A DNA stretch of 14,839 bases from Bacillota bacterium (GCA_023409435.1 JAEYHP010000021.1:1-14839), one strand, 5' to 3'. Positions 6,801 to 13,716 are shown, numbered from the stretch's first letter. Notes: generated by a model not told the origin, from the letters alone. Program-made: numbers and translations.

Positions 6801-7842
6801 CGACGCCCGCGTTCACAAACGTGCTGAAACGGTCGATGATTGCCCCGTCCTTTACCTTGACCGCGCCGATTTCCAAGATATGTCCCTGCTCGGCCTTTAA
6901 ACCCGTGGTTTCAATATCGAATACCACATAGGTCTGCGCAGCAAGCGGCAGTACGGCGGTATCCGCCTTTAAGTATCCTTCCACGCCGTAGAGTATCTTG
7001 ATTTTGCTCTTTGCGCCCGCCTTGTACGCGTCCGGGAACGCCTGCACCACGCCATGGTCCGTAATGGCAATAGCGCTGTGCCCCCAGGAAGCGGCGGTCT
7101 GTATGGCGTCCTTTACGCCGGTCAGCGCGTCCATGGCGGACATCTGCGTATGCAGGTGCAGTTCCACGCGCTTCTGCTCGGCATTGTCCCTGCGGACGCT
7201 TCCCTGCGCCGTCATGATGTCCTGTGCCAGTATGACAAGCTCGCGCGAGAAATTATCGTACTCGCACTGGCCGCGGATGCGCAGGTATCCGCTCGCCTTC
7301 TGCACTTCCTCCATGGATTTTAAAAGGGAGGCTGCGGCCTTATCGAACGCGAATACCTTAAACAGCATGGTGTTGGTATAATCCGTCACATGAAAGAGAA
7401 GTAAGAGCTTGTCCGCGCCATTTTTGAGCTTTTTGCTTTCCATGGAAAGCAGGCGGCCTTCCACCGTCACACGGCCGGAATCATCCCGGAGATCCGCCAT
7501 TTTTGTAAGTTCAGCCCGGGCGATTCGCTTTCCGAATAAAACCTGGTCCTCAGCTACGGCGGGCTTTTCCCTGCCCTTTTCCTTTGCGCCGCCGTTCTCG
7601 CCCGGAGTTACGGGCGCACTTAAAACAGCGGGACCGTTGATGGAAAGCTCCACATTGCATGGCATAAAGTGCGCTGCAAGAATGGACTGCAACGCCGAAT
7701 GCTGTTCGTTTGTAAGGTTGACTTGCGTATGGAACTGTATTTGCAGCGATTGCGTAGCGGGATTCCAGTTCGCCTGCTGAAGCGTTAACCCTGCAGCCCA
7801 TTCCCCGGCCTGCAGCAGCAATTGTGTAAACTCCGTATTCAA
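3883..7842 (-). CDS. polC: DNA polymerase III alpha subunit, Gram-positive PolC type
   Basis: This is a replicative DNA polymerase with built-in 3'-5' proofreading, working at the fork with the sliding clamp. The 1319 residues show the PolC order. First come an N-terminal region and an OB-fold (~residues 120-210), then a PHP domain starting with ELHLHT (His229/His231). An inserted DEDDh exonuclease follows, with DIETTG (309-314), AHNASFD (Asp394) and HRAVDDA. The polymerase palm has catalytic Asp847/Asp849 in PDIDLNFS and Asp972 in KLDILG. Cysteines 792, 795, 809, 818 and 821 form the PolC zinc site, and the C-terminal QLSLF matches the clamp-binding motif. It is about 120 residues shorter than the B. 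subtilis protein as I recall it. The start is TTG, with GGAGG 6 nt upstream (7849-7853), 24 nt after ispG. It is the last gene of the isoprenoid/envelope cluster; a proS gene, often seen before polC in relatives, is absent. Confidence 0.98.
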   Translation of the reverse strand: MNTEFTQLLLQAGEWAAGLTLQQANWNPATQSLQIQFHTQVNLTNEQHSALQSILAAHFMPCNVELSINGPAVLSAPVTPGENGGAKEKGREKPAVAEDQVLFGKRIARAELTKMADLRDDSGRVTVEGRLLSMESKKLKNGADKLLLLFHVTDYTNTMLFKVFAFDKAAASLLKSMEEVQKASGYLRIRGQCEYDNFSRELVILAQDIMTAQGSVRRDNAEQKRVELHLHTQMSAMDALTGVKDAIQTAASWGHSAIAITDHGVVQAFPDAYKAGAKSKIKILYGVEGYLKADTAVLPLAAQTYVVFDIETTGLKAEQGHILEIGAVKVKDGAIIDRFSTFVNAGVAIPQNIVALTGITEDMIQGAPLTREALMQFAAFSKDCVLVAHNASFDVGFIRTHGNRFSISFDRPYADTLMLSRYLLWGIKNHKLNTICEYLGVSLEHHHRAVDDAEATAAVFLKLIERMRGMGLAEIPVYTNEEEEEGRGKRAKLNHIVILASTQAGMKNLYRLVSHAHIDFFHSKPQIPKSLLRMYREGLLLGSACEQGELYQAILHKKPETGILEIAQWYDYFEIQPLANNAFMLREGIVQDEEALRDINRRIVALGKALNKPVVATGDVHFLNPVDAVYRAILLNEMDYKDAHLQPPLYFKTTDEMLEEFAYLGEEEAMEVVVHAPRHIAESCDTLKPYPDGTYAPKIEDAESILRNMATSRAHALYGDPLPEIVQKRLDKELNSIIGNGFASLYLMAQRLVKKSMDDGYLVGSRGSVGSSFVATMAGITEVNPLSPHYLCPNCHHSEFDVDHTKYACGVDMPDADCPVCGTKYEKSGYEIPFEVFLGFHGDKTPDIDLNFSGEYQPVAHKYTEEMFGDGHAFRAGTISGVQTKTAYGYVLKYLEKMNMTVTRHEIDRLCEGCSGVKRTTGQHPGGIVIVPKENDILEFTPVQYPADQKQKNTITTHFDFHALDDRLVKLDILGHDDPTALKMLNDLTGIDPRSIPLDDEDTMSIYSSSERLGIDLTPLSGCEVGSLGIPEFGTSFVRQMLMDTRPTTMEELVRIAGLSHGTDVWLNNAQTLVLNGTATLSQVICTRDDIMNYLIACGCEPSISFKTMESVRKGKGLNDDMKAAMLKQSVPAWFIDSCEKIKYMFPRAHAVAYVMMSYRIAYYKVHQPRAFYAVYYTVRADAFDVKYAVGGAARVLQNIREIEAKGKDASNQETDLLTILEVVYEMNLRGIQLLPVDIYKSDAVNFLIEEEGIRAPFNAVGGVGRNAAVSISENKGNEKFLSIEDFQSRTGANSAVINALTEVGCFDTLPKSNQLSLF

Positions 7843-7866
7843 ATTTACCCTCCAACCAAAAGGAAA

Positions 7867-8916
7867 CTACTCGGTCATATTTTTCGCTTCCTGCACCAGC
7901 CGATTTAGCATTTCTTCCGCTGTGCCGGATGCGATCTTCTCTCCTTTGTGAAACAATACGCCGTTGCCCGCGCCAAAGGCGATGCCGATATCCGCCTCTT
8001 TCGCCTCCCCCGGGCCGTTTACCGCGCAGCCCATCACGGCGACCGTGAGGGGCGTACTGATTTCCCTCAGCCGCTCGCGCAGCGACTGTACGATGTTTTC
8101 CAAATTCACGCCGCACCGCCCGCAGGTGGGGCAGCTGATGATTTCAAGCTTTGCTCTTCGCAAGCCCGCGGCGCTCAATATCTGCTGTGCAGCCTTCACT
8201 TCCTGCACAGGGTCTCCCGTGAGGGAAACGCGCAGCGTATCGCCTATGCCGTCTAACAGCAATGCGCCAAGGCCCATGGCGGATTTTACGAGTGCGTATT
8301 CGCCCAAGCCCGCCTCGGTCACGCCGATGTGCAGCGGATAGTCCGCATCTTCATGCATCAGGCGGTACGCTTTTACCGTATCCGGCACATTCGAGGCCTT
8401 CAGGGATACGATGGTATCGTAAAACCCCTCTCGCTCCAGCATGGCAATATGGCGCATGGCGCTCTCCACCATGGCTTCCGGCTTCGGGCCGCCATGGCGC
8501 TGCAGCAAGTCCTTTTCCAAAGAACCCGCGTTGACGCCGATGCGGATGGGTACATGATGAGCCTTTGCGCAGGCAACAAGCTCACGGACCTTTGCTTCCC
8601 CGCCGATGTTGCCGGGGTTGATGCGCAACTTGTCCGCGCCGTTTTCCGCGGCGGCAATTGCCAGCCTGTGGTCAAAATGGACGTCCGCCACCAGAGGGAT
8701 GTGGATGAGTTCTTTGATGCGCTTAAACGCATGCGCGCAGGTCATGTCGTAGACGGAGGAGCGGACGATCTCGCAGCCCGCCTGCTCCAATTTTAAAATC
8801 TGCGCCGCTGTCGCTTCCGCATCCCGCGTATCCGTATTCGTCATGGATTGTATGGTAACGGGCGAACCTGCTCCCACGGGAACGGAACCCACCATGACAA
8901 GGCGTGTATTCGCCAT
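7867..8916 (-). CDS. ispG: 4-hydroxy-3-methylbut-2-enyl diphosphate synthase (flavodoxin/ferredoxin type)
   Basis: This is an iron-sulfur enzyme of the MEP pathway. It converts the cyclic diphosphate MEcPP to HMBPP, the penultimate step to IPP/DMAPP. The 349-residue protein has the N-terminal VTIQSMTNTDT segment of the TIM-barrel domain and the C-terminal [4Fe-4S] domain. Ligands are Cys262 and Cys265 in SCPTCGRCG, Cys297 in VMGCAVNGPGE and Glu304. This is the short bacterial form without the extra domain found in plants. The ATG start has a G-rich site about 9 nt upstream and lies 5 nt after the rseP stop, indicating tight coupling. Together with dxr and uppS nearby, it supplies precursors for undecaprenyl carrier synthesis. 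Confidence 0.97.
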   Translation of the reverse strand: MANTRLVMVGSVPVGAGSPVTIQSMTNTDTRDAEATAAQILKLEQAGCEIVRSSVYDMTCAHAFKRIKELIHIPLVADVHFDHRLAIAAAENGADKLRINPGNIGGEAKVRELVACAKAHHVPIRIGVNAGSLEKDLLQRHGGPKPEAMVESAMRHIAMLEREGFYDTIVSLKASNVPDTVKAYRLMHEDADYPLHIGVTEAGLGEYALVKSAMGLGALLLDGIGDTLRVSLTGDPVQEVKAAQQILSAAGLRRAKLEIISCPTCGRCGVNLENIVQSLRERLREISTPLTVAVMGCAVNGPGEAKEADIGIAFGAGNGVLFHKGEKIASGTAEEMLNRLVQEAKNMTE

Positions 8917-8921
8917 GCAGA

Positions 8922-9959
8922 TTAGCCCCCCAACAATCTCTTAATATCGTTAAAAGTGAGCAGTATGATAAGCCCGACCAGCAGAATAAGGCCGATAAAA
9001 TGCACCATGCCCTCTTTTTCCGGTGCAACAGCCTTGCCGCGGATGCCCTCCGCCGCGACGAACCCAATGCGCGCGCCGTCGAGGCCGGGAATGGGCAGCA
9101 GGTTAATGATGCCCAGGTTGACGCTGAGCATGACGGAAAGGCGCAGCACCACTTCAAGCCCCATACGCACCGCGGAGCCAATGATGCTGATGGTGCCAAC
9201 AGGCCCCGCCACATCATTGGGCTGTACGCCCTTTGTGAACATGCCGCCTAAGAATGCAAACATATCCCGGATTATAGTGCCTACGTATCGGAAGGAAGCC
9301 TTGACCGCCTCAAAAAACGGATAGGTCACGCGGACGGGAGCAATGTTGACGCCGATCTGGTTTTCCCCGAGTTCCTTGTTATAGATATTCTCCACCTTGA
9401 GGTCCAGCTGCTTCCCGTTTCTCAATACGGTGATGATCGCCTCATCTTCCCGAACGGCAAGAATCTTCGCTCTTGCATCTTCCGAGTATTCGATGCGCGC
9501 GCCGTTGACCGCATACAGGACGTCGCCCGGCCGTATGCCCGCGAGATAAGCCGGGGAGGTCGTGCTGGGTACTTCCCCCACGCTCGCTGCAAAGTCACCG
9601 TATGCCGTCAGCGCGACGATTGCGAACACAAGCGCGGAAACAATGTTCATCAGGGGACCGGAGAACAGCACAATAAACCGTTTCCACGCCTTTTGCGCGT
9701 TAAAGCTCTTACCGTCCTTTACGCCTTCGTCTTCCCCATAAAAACGGCACATGCCGCCGATGGGAAACAGGCGTATCGCATACAGCGTACCGTTTTTCTC
9801 CCAGCTGGCGAGTTTGGGGCCCATGCCTATGGCAAACTCCAGTATGGTAAACCCAAGGAGCTTGCCGGCTTTGTAGTGCCCGTATTCATGTACCATGACA
9901 AATATGCTCAGCAGCAGCAGCGCCGCCAAAATTGACAATACCTGTGATACGATTTCCAA
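8922..9959 (-). CDS. rseP: RIP metalloprotease RseP / site-2 protease (M50B)
   Basis: This is an intramembrane zinc protease that cleaves membrane-bound anti-sigma factors or signal-peptide remnants (RseP/RasP/YluC family). The 345-residue protein has an N-terminal hydrophobic helix carrying HEYGH (His24, Glu25, His28), a single PDZ domain (~residues 125-195, with AGIRPGDVLYAVNG), the third metal ligand in INLLPIPGLDG (Asp294) and a C-terminal membrane helix. The start is TTG, with GGAAGG (9967-9972) 7 nt upstream; no ATG occurs before the HExxH helix. It sits between dxr and ispG, the standard envelope-cluster position. With a STAS protein elsewhere in the window it is tempting to imagine sigma-factor regulation, but nothing in the sequence links them. 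Confidence 0.96.
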   Translation of the reverse strand: MEIVSQVLSILAALLLLSIFVMVHEYGHYKAGKLLGFTILEFAIGMGPKLASWEKNGTLYAIRLFPIGGMCRFYGEDEGVKDGKSFNAQKAWKRFIVLFSGPLMNIVSALVFAIVALTAYGDFAASVGEVPSTTSPAYLAGIRPGDVLYAVNGARIEYSEDARAKILAVREDEAIITVLRNGKQLDLKVENIYNKELGENQIGVNIAPVRVTYPFFEAVKASFRYVGTIIRDMFAFLGGMFTKGVQPNDVAGPVGTISIIGSAVRMGLEVVLRLSVMLSVNLGIINLLPIPGLDGARIGFVAAEGIRGKAVAPEKEGMVHFIGLILLVGLIILLTFNDIKRLLGG

Positions 9960-9990
9960 AATAACGCCTTCCTTTCCTCAGGAAATCCTG

Positions 9991-11130
9991 TTAAAAGAGC
10001 GTGTGCACAAACTTACGCGCGTATGCGTCTACCTCCAGCACATCCTCAATAGAAGATATCCTGCCCTCGGGAGCATGGGAGAGCGCTTCCTCCACTGCCC
10101 GATGGATATCCAATAACCCGATTTTGTGGGAGACAAACAGCCTTACCGCCGCCTCGTTCGCCGCATTGTATACTGTGGGCAGCGCCTCGGCACCTGTCAG
10201 CGCGGCATGCGCCAGGCGGATGGCCGGCTGCGCGTTGCCGTCCTCAAACGTCAGCGCACCGAGTTTCGCAAGGTCCAGCCTTGGAATATGGCGCTCCAGC
10301 CGCCTGGGGTAGCTGAGCGCGTACTGTACGGCAAGCCGCATATCCGGCATGGCAAGCTGCGCAATGGTAGCCCCGTCTTTGTATTCTACCATAGAATGTA
10401 CGATAGATTGTGGATGAATCAGTACGGAAATTTGAGTATTCGGTAAATCATATAAAAAACTAGCCTCAATCACTTCCAGCCCTTTGTTAAAGAGCGTGGC
10501 GCAATCGATGGTAATTTTCGCTCCCATGCGCCATACAGGATGCTTTAGCGCCTGCTCCGGCGTGACAGACTTCAACTGTTCCTCCGTAAAGCCGCGGAAC
10601 GGCCCGCCGGAGGCGGTGAGAATCAGCGTTTCCACCTCTTCCATGGCGCCGTTTTGCAGGCACTGGAATATGGCGGAATGCTCGCTGTCCACCGGAACAA
10701 TTTTTCCATTGTGAGCTTTAAGCGCTTCTTTTACGAGCGTGTTGCCGCAGACGATGCTTTCCTTGTTGGCAAGCGCCACGGTCTTGCCCGCTTTGAGCGC
10801 AGCAAGAAGCGGTGGCAGCCCGTCTATGCCGCTGACGCCGATAACGATGATATCCGCTTCAGGCAAAGTCGCGAAAGCGCAGTTTACGCTCTCCCCCGCC
10901 TCAAGGCGACAGGCGGCGGGAAGCCTGCTTTTCAACGTATGCGCCAGCTTTTCTTCCGCAACTCCAACGTAACGGGGCAAAAAAGCGCGCGCTTGCTCCG
11001 CTAACAGGTCAATGCTTTTTGCCGCCGAAATCGCGAGCAGCGAAAACTCTTCGGGCAGCGCGCGCAGCACATCCAGAGTCTGCGTGCCGATCGAGCCGGT
11101 GCTGCCTAAAACAACCACATTTTTCATCAT
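9991..11130 (-). CDS. dxr: 1-deoxy-D-xylulose 5-phosphate reductoisomerase
   Basis: This enzyme (also called IspC) converts DXP to MEP using NADPH, the first committed step of the MEP pathway. The 379 residues include the NADPH-binding VVLGSTGSIG at the N-terminus, ALANKESIVCGN, the metal-site VDSEHSA (Asp148, Glu150), TASGGPF, and NKGLEVIEA with Glu219 as third metal ligand. Length and motifs are normal and all catalytic residues are present. The start is ATGATG, so translation may begin one codon later. There is no good Shine-Dalgarno site next to it. Instead a 14-nt hairpin lies 10 nt upstream, with GGGAG on its far side. The gene follows cdsA after 32 nt and precedes rseP by 31 nt. Confidence 0.97.
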   Translation of the reverse strand: MMKNVVVLGSTGSIGTQTLDVLRALPEEFSLLAISAAKSIDLLAEQARAFLPRYVGVAEEKLAHTLKSRLPAACRLEAGESVNCAFATLPEADIIVIGVSGIDGLPPLLAALKAGKTVALANKESIVCGNTLVKEALKAHNGKIVPVDSEHSAIFQCLQNGAMEEVETLILTASGGPFRGFTEEQLKSVTPEQALKHPVWRMGAKITIDCATLFNKGLEVIEASFLYDLPNTQISVLIHPQSIVHSMVEYKDGATIAQLAMPDMRLAVQYALSYPRRLERHIPRLDLAKLGALTFEDGNAQPAIRLAHAALTGAEALPTVYNAANEAAVRLFVSHKIGLLDIHRAVEEALSHAPEGRISSIEDVLEVDAYARKFVHTLF

Positions 11131-11140
11131 TCAATCTTAT

Positions 11141-11166
11141 GCGGCAAAAGCCGCGTACTCCCTTAC
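11141..11166. repeat. Fragment of the 1718-2059 repeat family, with hairpin, at the cdsA/dxr junction
   Basis: The plus strand reads GCGGC-AAAA-GCCGC (11141-11154), then GT and ACTCCCTTAC (11157-11166). The tandem units hold the same palindrome followed, eight bases later rather than two, by the same ten-base ACTCCCTTAC. The cdsA stop codon (TAA, 11163-11165) is inside this shared sequence. On the transcript the hairpin stands between GGGAG and the dxr start. Confidence 0.6.
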
Positions 11167-11960
11167 AAAAGGTAAAAACAAAAGTATACCGCGGGCGCGC
11201 ATAAAAGCACGCTGTCCACTCGGTCCAGCATGCCGCCATGCCCTGGGAAAATGGAGCCAAAATCCTTGATATTGGCCCAGCGTTTGATGACGGAGGCAAA
11301 CAGGTCGCCTACTTGACCCAGGAACCCGCAGGCAATGCCTAAAAGCAGCATGGGCCACAACGGCAGGAAAACGCCCCAAAGCGGCTGCAAAAAGTATATG
11401 GCCACCGCCCCGGCGATGCTGCCAAATACGGAAGCGACGCTGCCCTCCACCGTCTTTTTGGGGCTGATTTCGGGGCAAAGCTTATGCTTGCCAAAGTACG
11501 TGCCGACAAAGAACGCGAACGAATCCCCCGCGAGAGGGCAGGCAAACGCAAGCAGCAGCGCGGAAATGCCGCGTTCGCTGCCAAATGAGATCGCCAGCAG
11601 AAACAGCACCGCAAACAGCGGCAATGGATACGCGAACGCGCCAAGCGAAAGAAATGTTTCCTCGGTTTTTCTTTTCCGGTTCAGGATGCGCTCACAGATG
11701 ATCGCCAGCACGCAGGCCATCCAAAGCATGGCAAGGCTAATAAGCGTAAGCTGGTAGGCAAAGAACGCGTAAAGTACTGCAAAAACGTAGGCGGGCGCCA
11801 TGAACGGCGCAAAGCCGTTCTTTTTGATGGCCTGCTCCAGCTCGTGCACCGCCAATATCGCGCCCAAAGTAAAGACAATTGCCTCCACAGTGTTGCCCAA
11901 ATACAGCATTGCGAGCACAAAAAGGCAAAGCAAAAGGCCGACGACCACGCGTTTTACCAT
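11163..11960 (-). CDS. cdsA: Phosphatidate cytidylyltransferase (CDP-diglyceride synthase)
   Basis: This integral membrane enzyme makes CDP-diacylglycerol from phosphatidate and CTP, the branch point for acidic phospholipids. The 265-residue protein is mostly hydrophobic with about eight membrane segments. Near the C-terminus (residues ~223-249) it carries the full CDS signature: SVIKRWANIKDFG followed by PGHGGMLDRVD. An upstream PLAGDSFAFFVG segment and KKTVEG also fit the family. The frame can be opened two codons earlier at a GTG (11966), but that codon directly abuts GGAGG (11967-11971). The ATG at 11960, 6 nt after GGAGG, is the better start. It lies 14 nt after the uppS stop, so the two are co-transcribed, as in most Firmicutes. 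Confidence 0.96.
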   Translation of the reverse strand: MVKRVVVGLLLCLFVLAMLYLGNTVEAIVFTLGAILAVHELEQAIKKNGFAPFMAPAYVFAVLYAFFAYQLTLISLAMLWMACVLAIICERILNRKRKTEETFLSLGAFAYPLPLFAVLFLLAISFGSERGISALLLAFACPLAGDSFAFFVGTYFGKHKLCPEISPKKTVEGSVASVFGSIAGAVAIYFLQPLWGVFLPLWPMLLLGIACGFLGQVGDLFASVIKRWANIKDFGSIFPGHGGMLDRVDSVLLCAPAVYFCFYLL

Positions 11961-11966
11961 GCGCAC

Positions 11967-11971
11967 CCTCC
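11967..11971 (-). promoter_or_regulatory. Shine-Dalgarno site fixing the cdsA start
   Basis: GGAGG within AAGGAGGG lies 6 nt upstream of the ATG at 11960. It has no spacing from the alternative GTG at 11966, which is therefore unlikely to be used. Confidence 0.75.
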
Positions 11972-11974
11972 TTC

Positions 11975-12715
11975 TTACAGCCCGCCGAACCGGCGCGCCC
12001 TGTGTGAGAATTCCCGAAGTACCTGCAAATACCGTTCATCCGAAAAATCCGGAAAATATTCCGCTACAAACATCAGCTCCGCATAAGCGGCTTGGTACAG
12101 CAGAAAATTGGAAAGCCGCTGGTCCCCGCCGGTACGGATAAGAAGATCCACCGGAGGAAGCCCGTGGGTGTCGAGCGCGTTCTCAAGCAGACTGGCGTCT
12201 ATCTCGTCAGCCGTGACTTTGCCGCTCTCCACGGCGTTCACAAGGCTTTTGCAGGCGCGCAGCAATTCGTCCTGCGCGCCGTAATTGAGCGCGATATTGA
12301 GTTTGAGGCCGGTATTGTCCCTCGTTTTGTGCATGGCCTCCATTACCGCTTTTTGTACCGCTTCCGGAAAAGGCGCAAGTTCGCCCAAAGCGCGAATGCA
12401 GACGCGGTTTTTATGCAGCGCATCGATCTCTTTTTTAAAATACTCCACCAAGAGGGAGCAGAGCGCGCCGATTTCCTCGGCAGGCCGCTTCCAGTTTTCG
12501 GTGGAGAACGCATAGAGCGAAAGGGCGGTAATGCCAAGATCGGAAGATGCGGTGATGAGGCCCCGCAGCCGGTCCATGCCCGCGCGGTGCCCCGCAACGC
12601 GCATAAGTCCGCGCTGCTTCGCCCACCTGCCGTTTCCGTCCATGATGATGGCGACATGCGCGGGCAGGTTCTCATTAAGCCCCAATGCCTGAAGCTCCAA
12701 AGCGGTGTATGCCAT
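11975..12715 (-). CDS. uppS: Isoprenyl transferase (undecaprenyl diphosphate synthase)
   Basis: This cis-prenyltransferase extends farnesyl diphosphate with IPP to the C55 carrier lipid for peptidoglycan and other wall polymers. The protein contains HVAIIMDGNGRWAKQRG, with catalytic Asp at residue 26 when the start used here is taken; that number coincides with the catalytic Asp26 of E. coli UppS. It also has the C-terminal RTGGDQRLSNFLLYQ block that binds the IPP diphosphate. The 246 residues match the usual length. The frame can be opened 17 codons earlier (ATG at 12766), but AAGGAG lies 5 nt before the ATG at 12715, and the extra residues are not family-like. Upstream are a 9-bp hairpin and a 73-nt palindrome, so its expression may be set separately from frr. 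Confidence 0.96.
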   Translation of the reverse strand: MAYTALELQALGLNENLPAHVAIIMDGNGRWAKQRGLMRVAGHRAGMDRLRGLITASSDLGITALSLYAFSTENWKRPAEEIGALCSLLVEYFKKEIDALHKNRVCIRALGELAPFPEAVQKAVMEAMHKTRDNTGLKLNIALNYGAQDELLRACKSLVNAVESGKVTADEIDASLLENALDTHGLPPVDLLIRTGGDQRLSNFLLYQAAYAELMFVAEYFPDFSDERYLQVLREFSHRARRFGGL

Positions 12716-12720
12716 TGCGG

Positions 12721-12726
12721 CTCCTT
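12721..12726 (-). promoter_or_regulatory. Shine-Dalgarno site for the internal uppS start
   Basis: AAGGAG lies 5 nt upstream of the ATG at 12715. A second GGAGG (12781-12785) lies 14 nt before the upstream in-frame ATG at 12766. That is longer than usual spacing but leaves a longer form possible. Confidence 0.6.
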
Positions 12727-12739
12727 CCATCTGAAACAA

Positions 12740-12766
12740 ATGCAAAGCGGTTTTGGCGCTTTGCAT
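12740..12766 (-). other. Hairpin between the 73-nt palindrome and uppS
   Basis: ATGCAAAGC and GCTTTGCAT form a perfect 9-bp stem around a 9-nt loop. On the minus strand it is followed by TTGTTTC, which makes it weakly terminator- or attenuator-like. It lies 24 nt upstream of the uppS start, and the upstream in-frame ATG is buried in its 5' arm. Confidence 0.5.
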
Positions 12767-12815
12767 ATGACTTAGAGCAACCTCCTCAAATATAGCCGGG
12801 TCTATACGGTACTAA

Positions 12816-12888
12816 TGCCGCCCCGCGTTGCCTCATCCGCTTTGCGTAGCGCTGCTACGCGGCGCTTCTTCGGCTTAGCGGGGCGGCA
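12816..12888. repeat. 73-nt GC-rich nested palindrome upstream of uppS
   Basis: The outer arms TGCCGCCCCGC (12816-12826) and GCGGGGCGGCA (12878-12888) are perfect 11-bp complements. Inside is a second perfect stem, GCGTAGC/GCTACGC (12844-12850 with 12854-12860), around GCT. No U run follows on either strand, so it is not a standard terminator. It looks like a stable RNA fold or an intergenic palindromic repeat element. Its size and GC content contrast with the AT-richer flanks. Confidence 0.75.
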
Positions 12889-12934
12889 AAATCTCTCGCA
12901 TATCCACCAACTATCTTTTCGTCAGTTGCTCAAA

Positions 12935-13150
12935 CTATGATTGGCTGACATCCGTTTGAAAAACAGCGTATGTCAGGCATATGCGTTTGGGTTGCTCCGG
13001 CTCTTCGGGGAGCGCCCGCTCCCGTACAACACGGCGCTCGTTCCCGGGAACGCCCTTCTTGCTGGAGACCTCCATGGTGATAACCGTATACCCCTCTTTT
13101 TCAAGCAGGGCAACGGCGGCTGCGAGTTCCAGGCCAAGGACGCTCTTCAA
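12935..13150 (-). CDS. Small conserved-looking protein downstream of frr, function unknown
   Basis: This is a 71-residue frame that starts at a TTG overlapping the frr stop (TTGA) and has AAGGAG about 10 nt upstream, so translation may be coupled to frr. The sequence LAAAVALLEKEGYTVITMEV followed by a charged VPGNERRVVRERA stretch and a final beta-like ICLTYAVFQTDV is compact and protein-like. The helix-then-strands pattern resembles part of a PASTA-like fold, but I do not recognise the family firmly. Codon use looks like its neighbours, and no signal peptide is present. It ends 46 nt before the 73-nt palindrome. A small gene between frr and uppS is not part of the best-known B. subtilis arrangement. 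An alternative is a chance frame, though length, position and composition argue for a real gene. Confidence 0.6.
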   Translation of the reverse strand: MKSVLGLELAAAVALLEKEGYTVITMEVSSKKGVPGNERRVVRERALPEEPEQPKRICLTYAVFQTDVSQS

Positions 13151-13704
13151 ACCTCAAGTATCTCCTTTTCCTTATCCGCTATGATGCGTTCGATATCTTT
13201 TATGATATCGTCCGTCATCTTTTGCGTCTTATCCTCAAGGTCCTTCTGATCATCCTCAGTAATTTCGTTGTCTTTGCGAAGCTTTTTTACGTGCTCGTTC
13301 GCGTCGCGACGGATGGAGCGGACTGCTACCTTCGCGTCTTCGCCCTTTTTACGCACGACCTTAACAAGTTCCTTGCGGCGTTCCTCGGTGAGTTCCGGGA
13401 ACACAAGGCGAATCAATTTGCCGTCGTTAGACGGGTTGATGCCGATATCGGATTTCTGAATGGCCTTTTCCACCGCGCCGATCGCCTTGGTATCCCAAAC
13501 GGATATGGTCAGGAGTCTGGGTTCAGGCGAAGCGATGTTGCCCAACTGGTTGATTGGCGTTGGCGTGCCGTAATAATCCACCAGCACACGGTCCAGAACC
13601 TGTGCGTTCGCCCGCCCGGCGCGCAGGCTAGAAAGTTCATGCTTGAGGACGGAAATGGTCTTTCCCATACGCTCTTTTGCGTTATCGATTACTTCGTTGG
13701 CCAT
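13147..13704 (-). CDS. frr: Ribosome recycling factor
   Basis: RRF acts with EF-G to split post-termination ribosomes in the cytoplasm. The protein is exactly the usual 185 residues when started at the ATG at 13704. It begins MANEVIDNAKERMGKT and carries the conserved SSLRAGRANAQVLDRV and YYGTPTPINQLGNI blocks of domain I/hinge, and LVFPELTEERRKELVKVVRK in the C-terminal helical domain. GGAGG (13712-13716) lies 7 nt upstream. The frame stays open 16 codons further, but that stretch has no family character. The gene follows pyrH after 138 nt, and its stop overlaps the start of the next small gene. All expected parts are present. Confidence 0.97.
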   Translation of the reverse strand: MANEVIDNAKERMGKTISVLKHELSSLRAGRANAQVLDRVLVDYYGTPTPINQLGNIASPEPRLLTISVWDTKAIGAVEKAIQKSDIGINPSNDGKLIRLVFPELTEERRKELVKVVRKKGEDAKVAVRSIRRDANEHVKKLRKDNEITEDDQKDLEDKTQKMTDDIIKDIERIIADKEKEILEV

Positions 13705-13711
13705 ATGTATT

Positions 13712-13716
13712 CCTCC
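13712..13716 (-). promoter_or_regulatory. Shine-Dalgarno site fixing the frr start
   Basis: GGAGG, as part of AAAGGAGG, lies 7 nt upstream of the ATG at 13704. This rejects the longer reading that begins at 13752. Confidence 0.8.

Noticed and set aside
12789..12934. T-box or other known riboswitch upstream of uppS
   Set aside because: No T-box GGTGGNACCGCG-type sequence and no other riboswitch core was found; only palindromes are evident.
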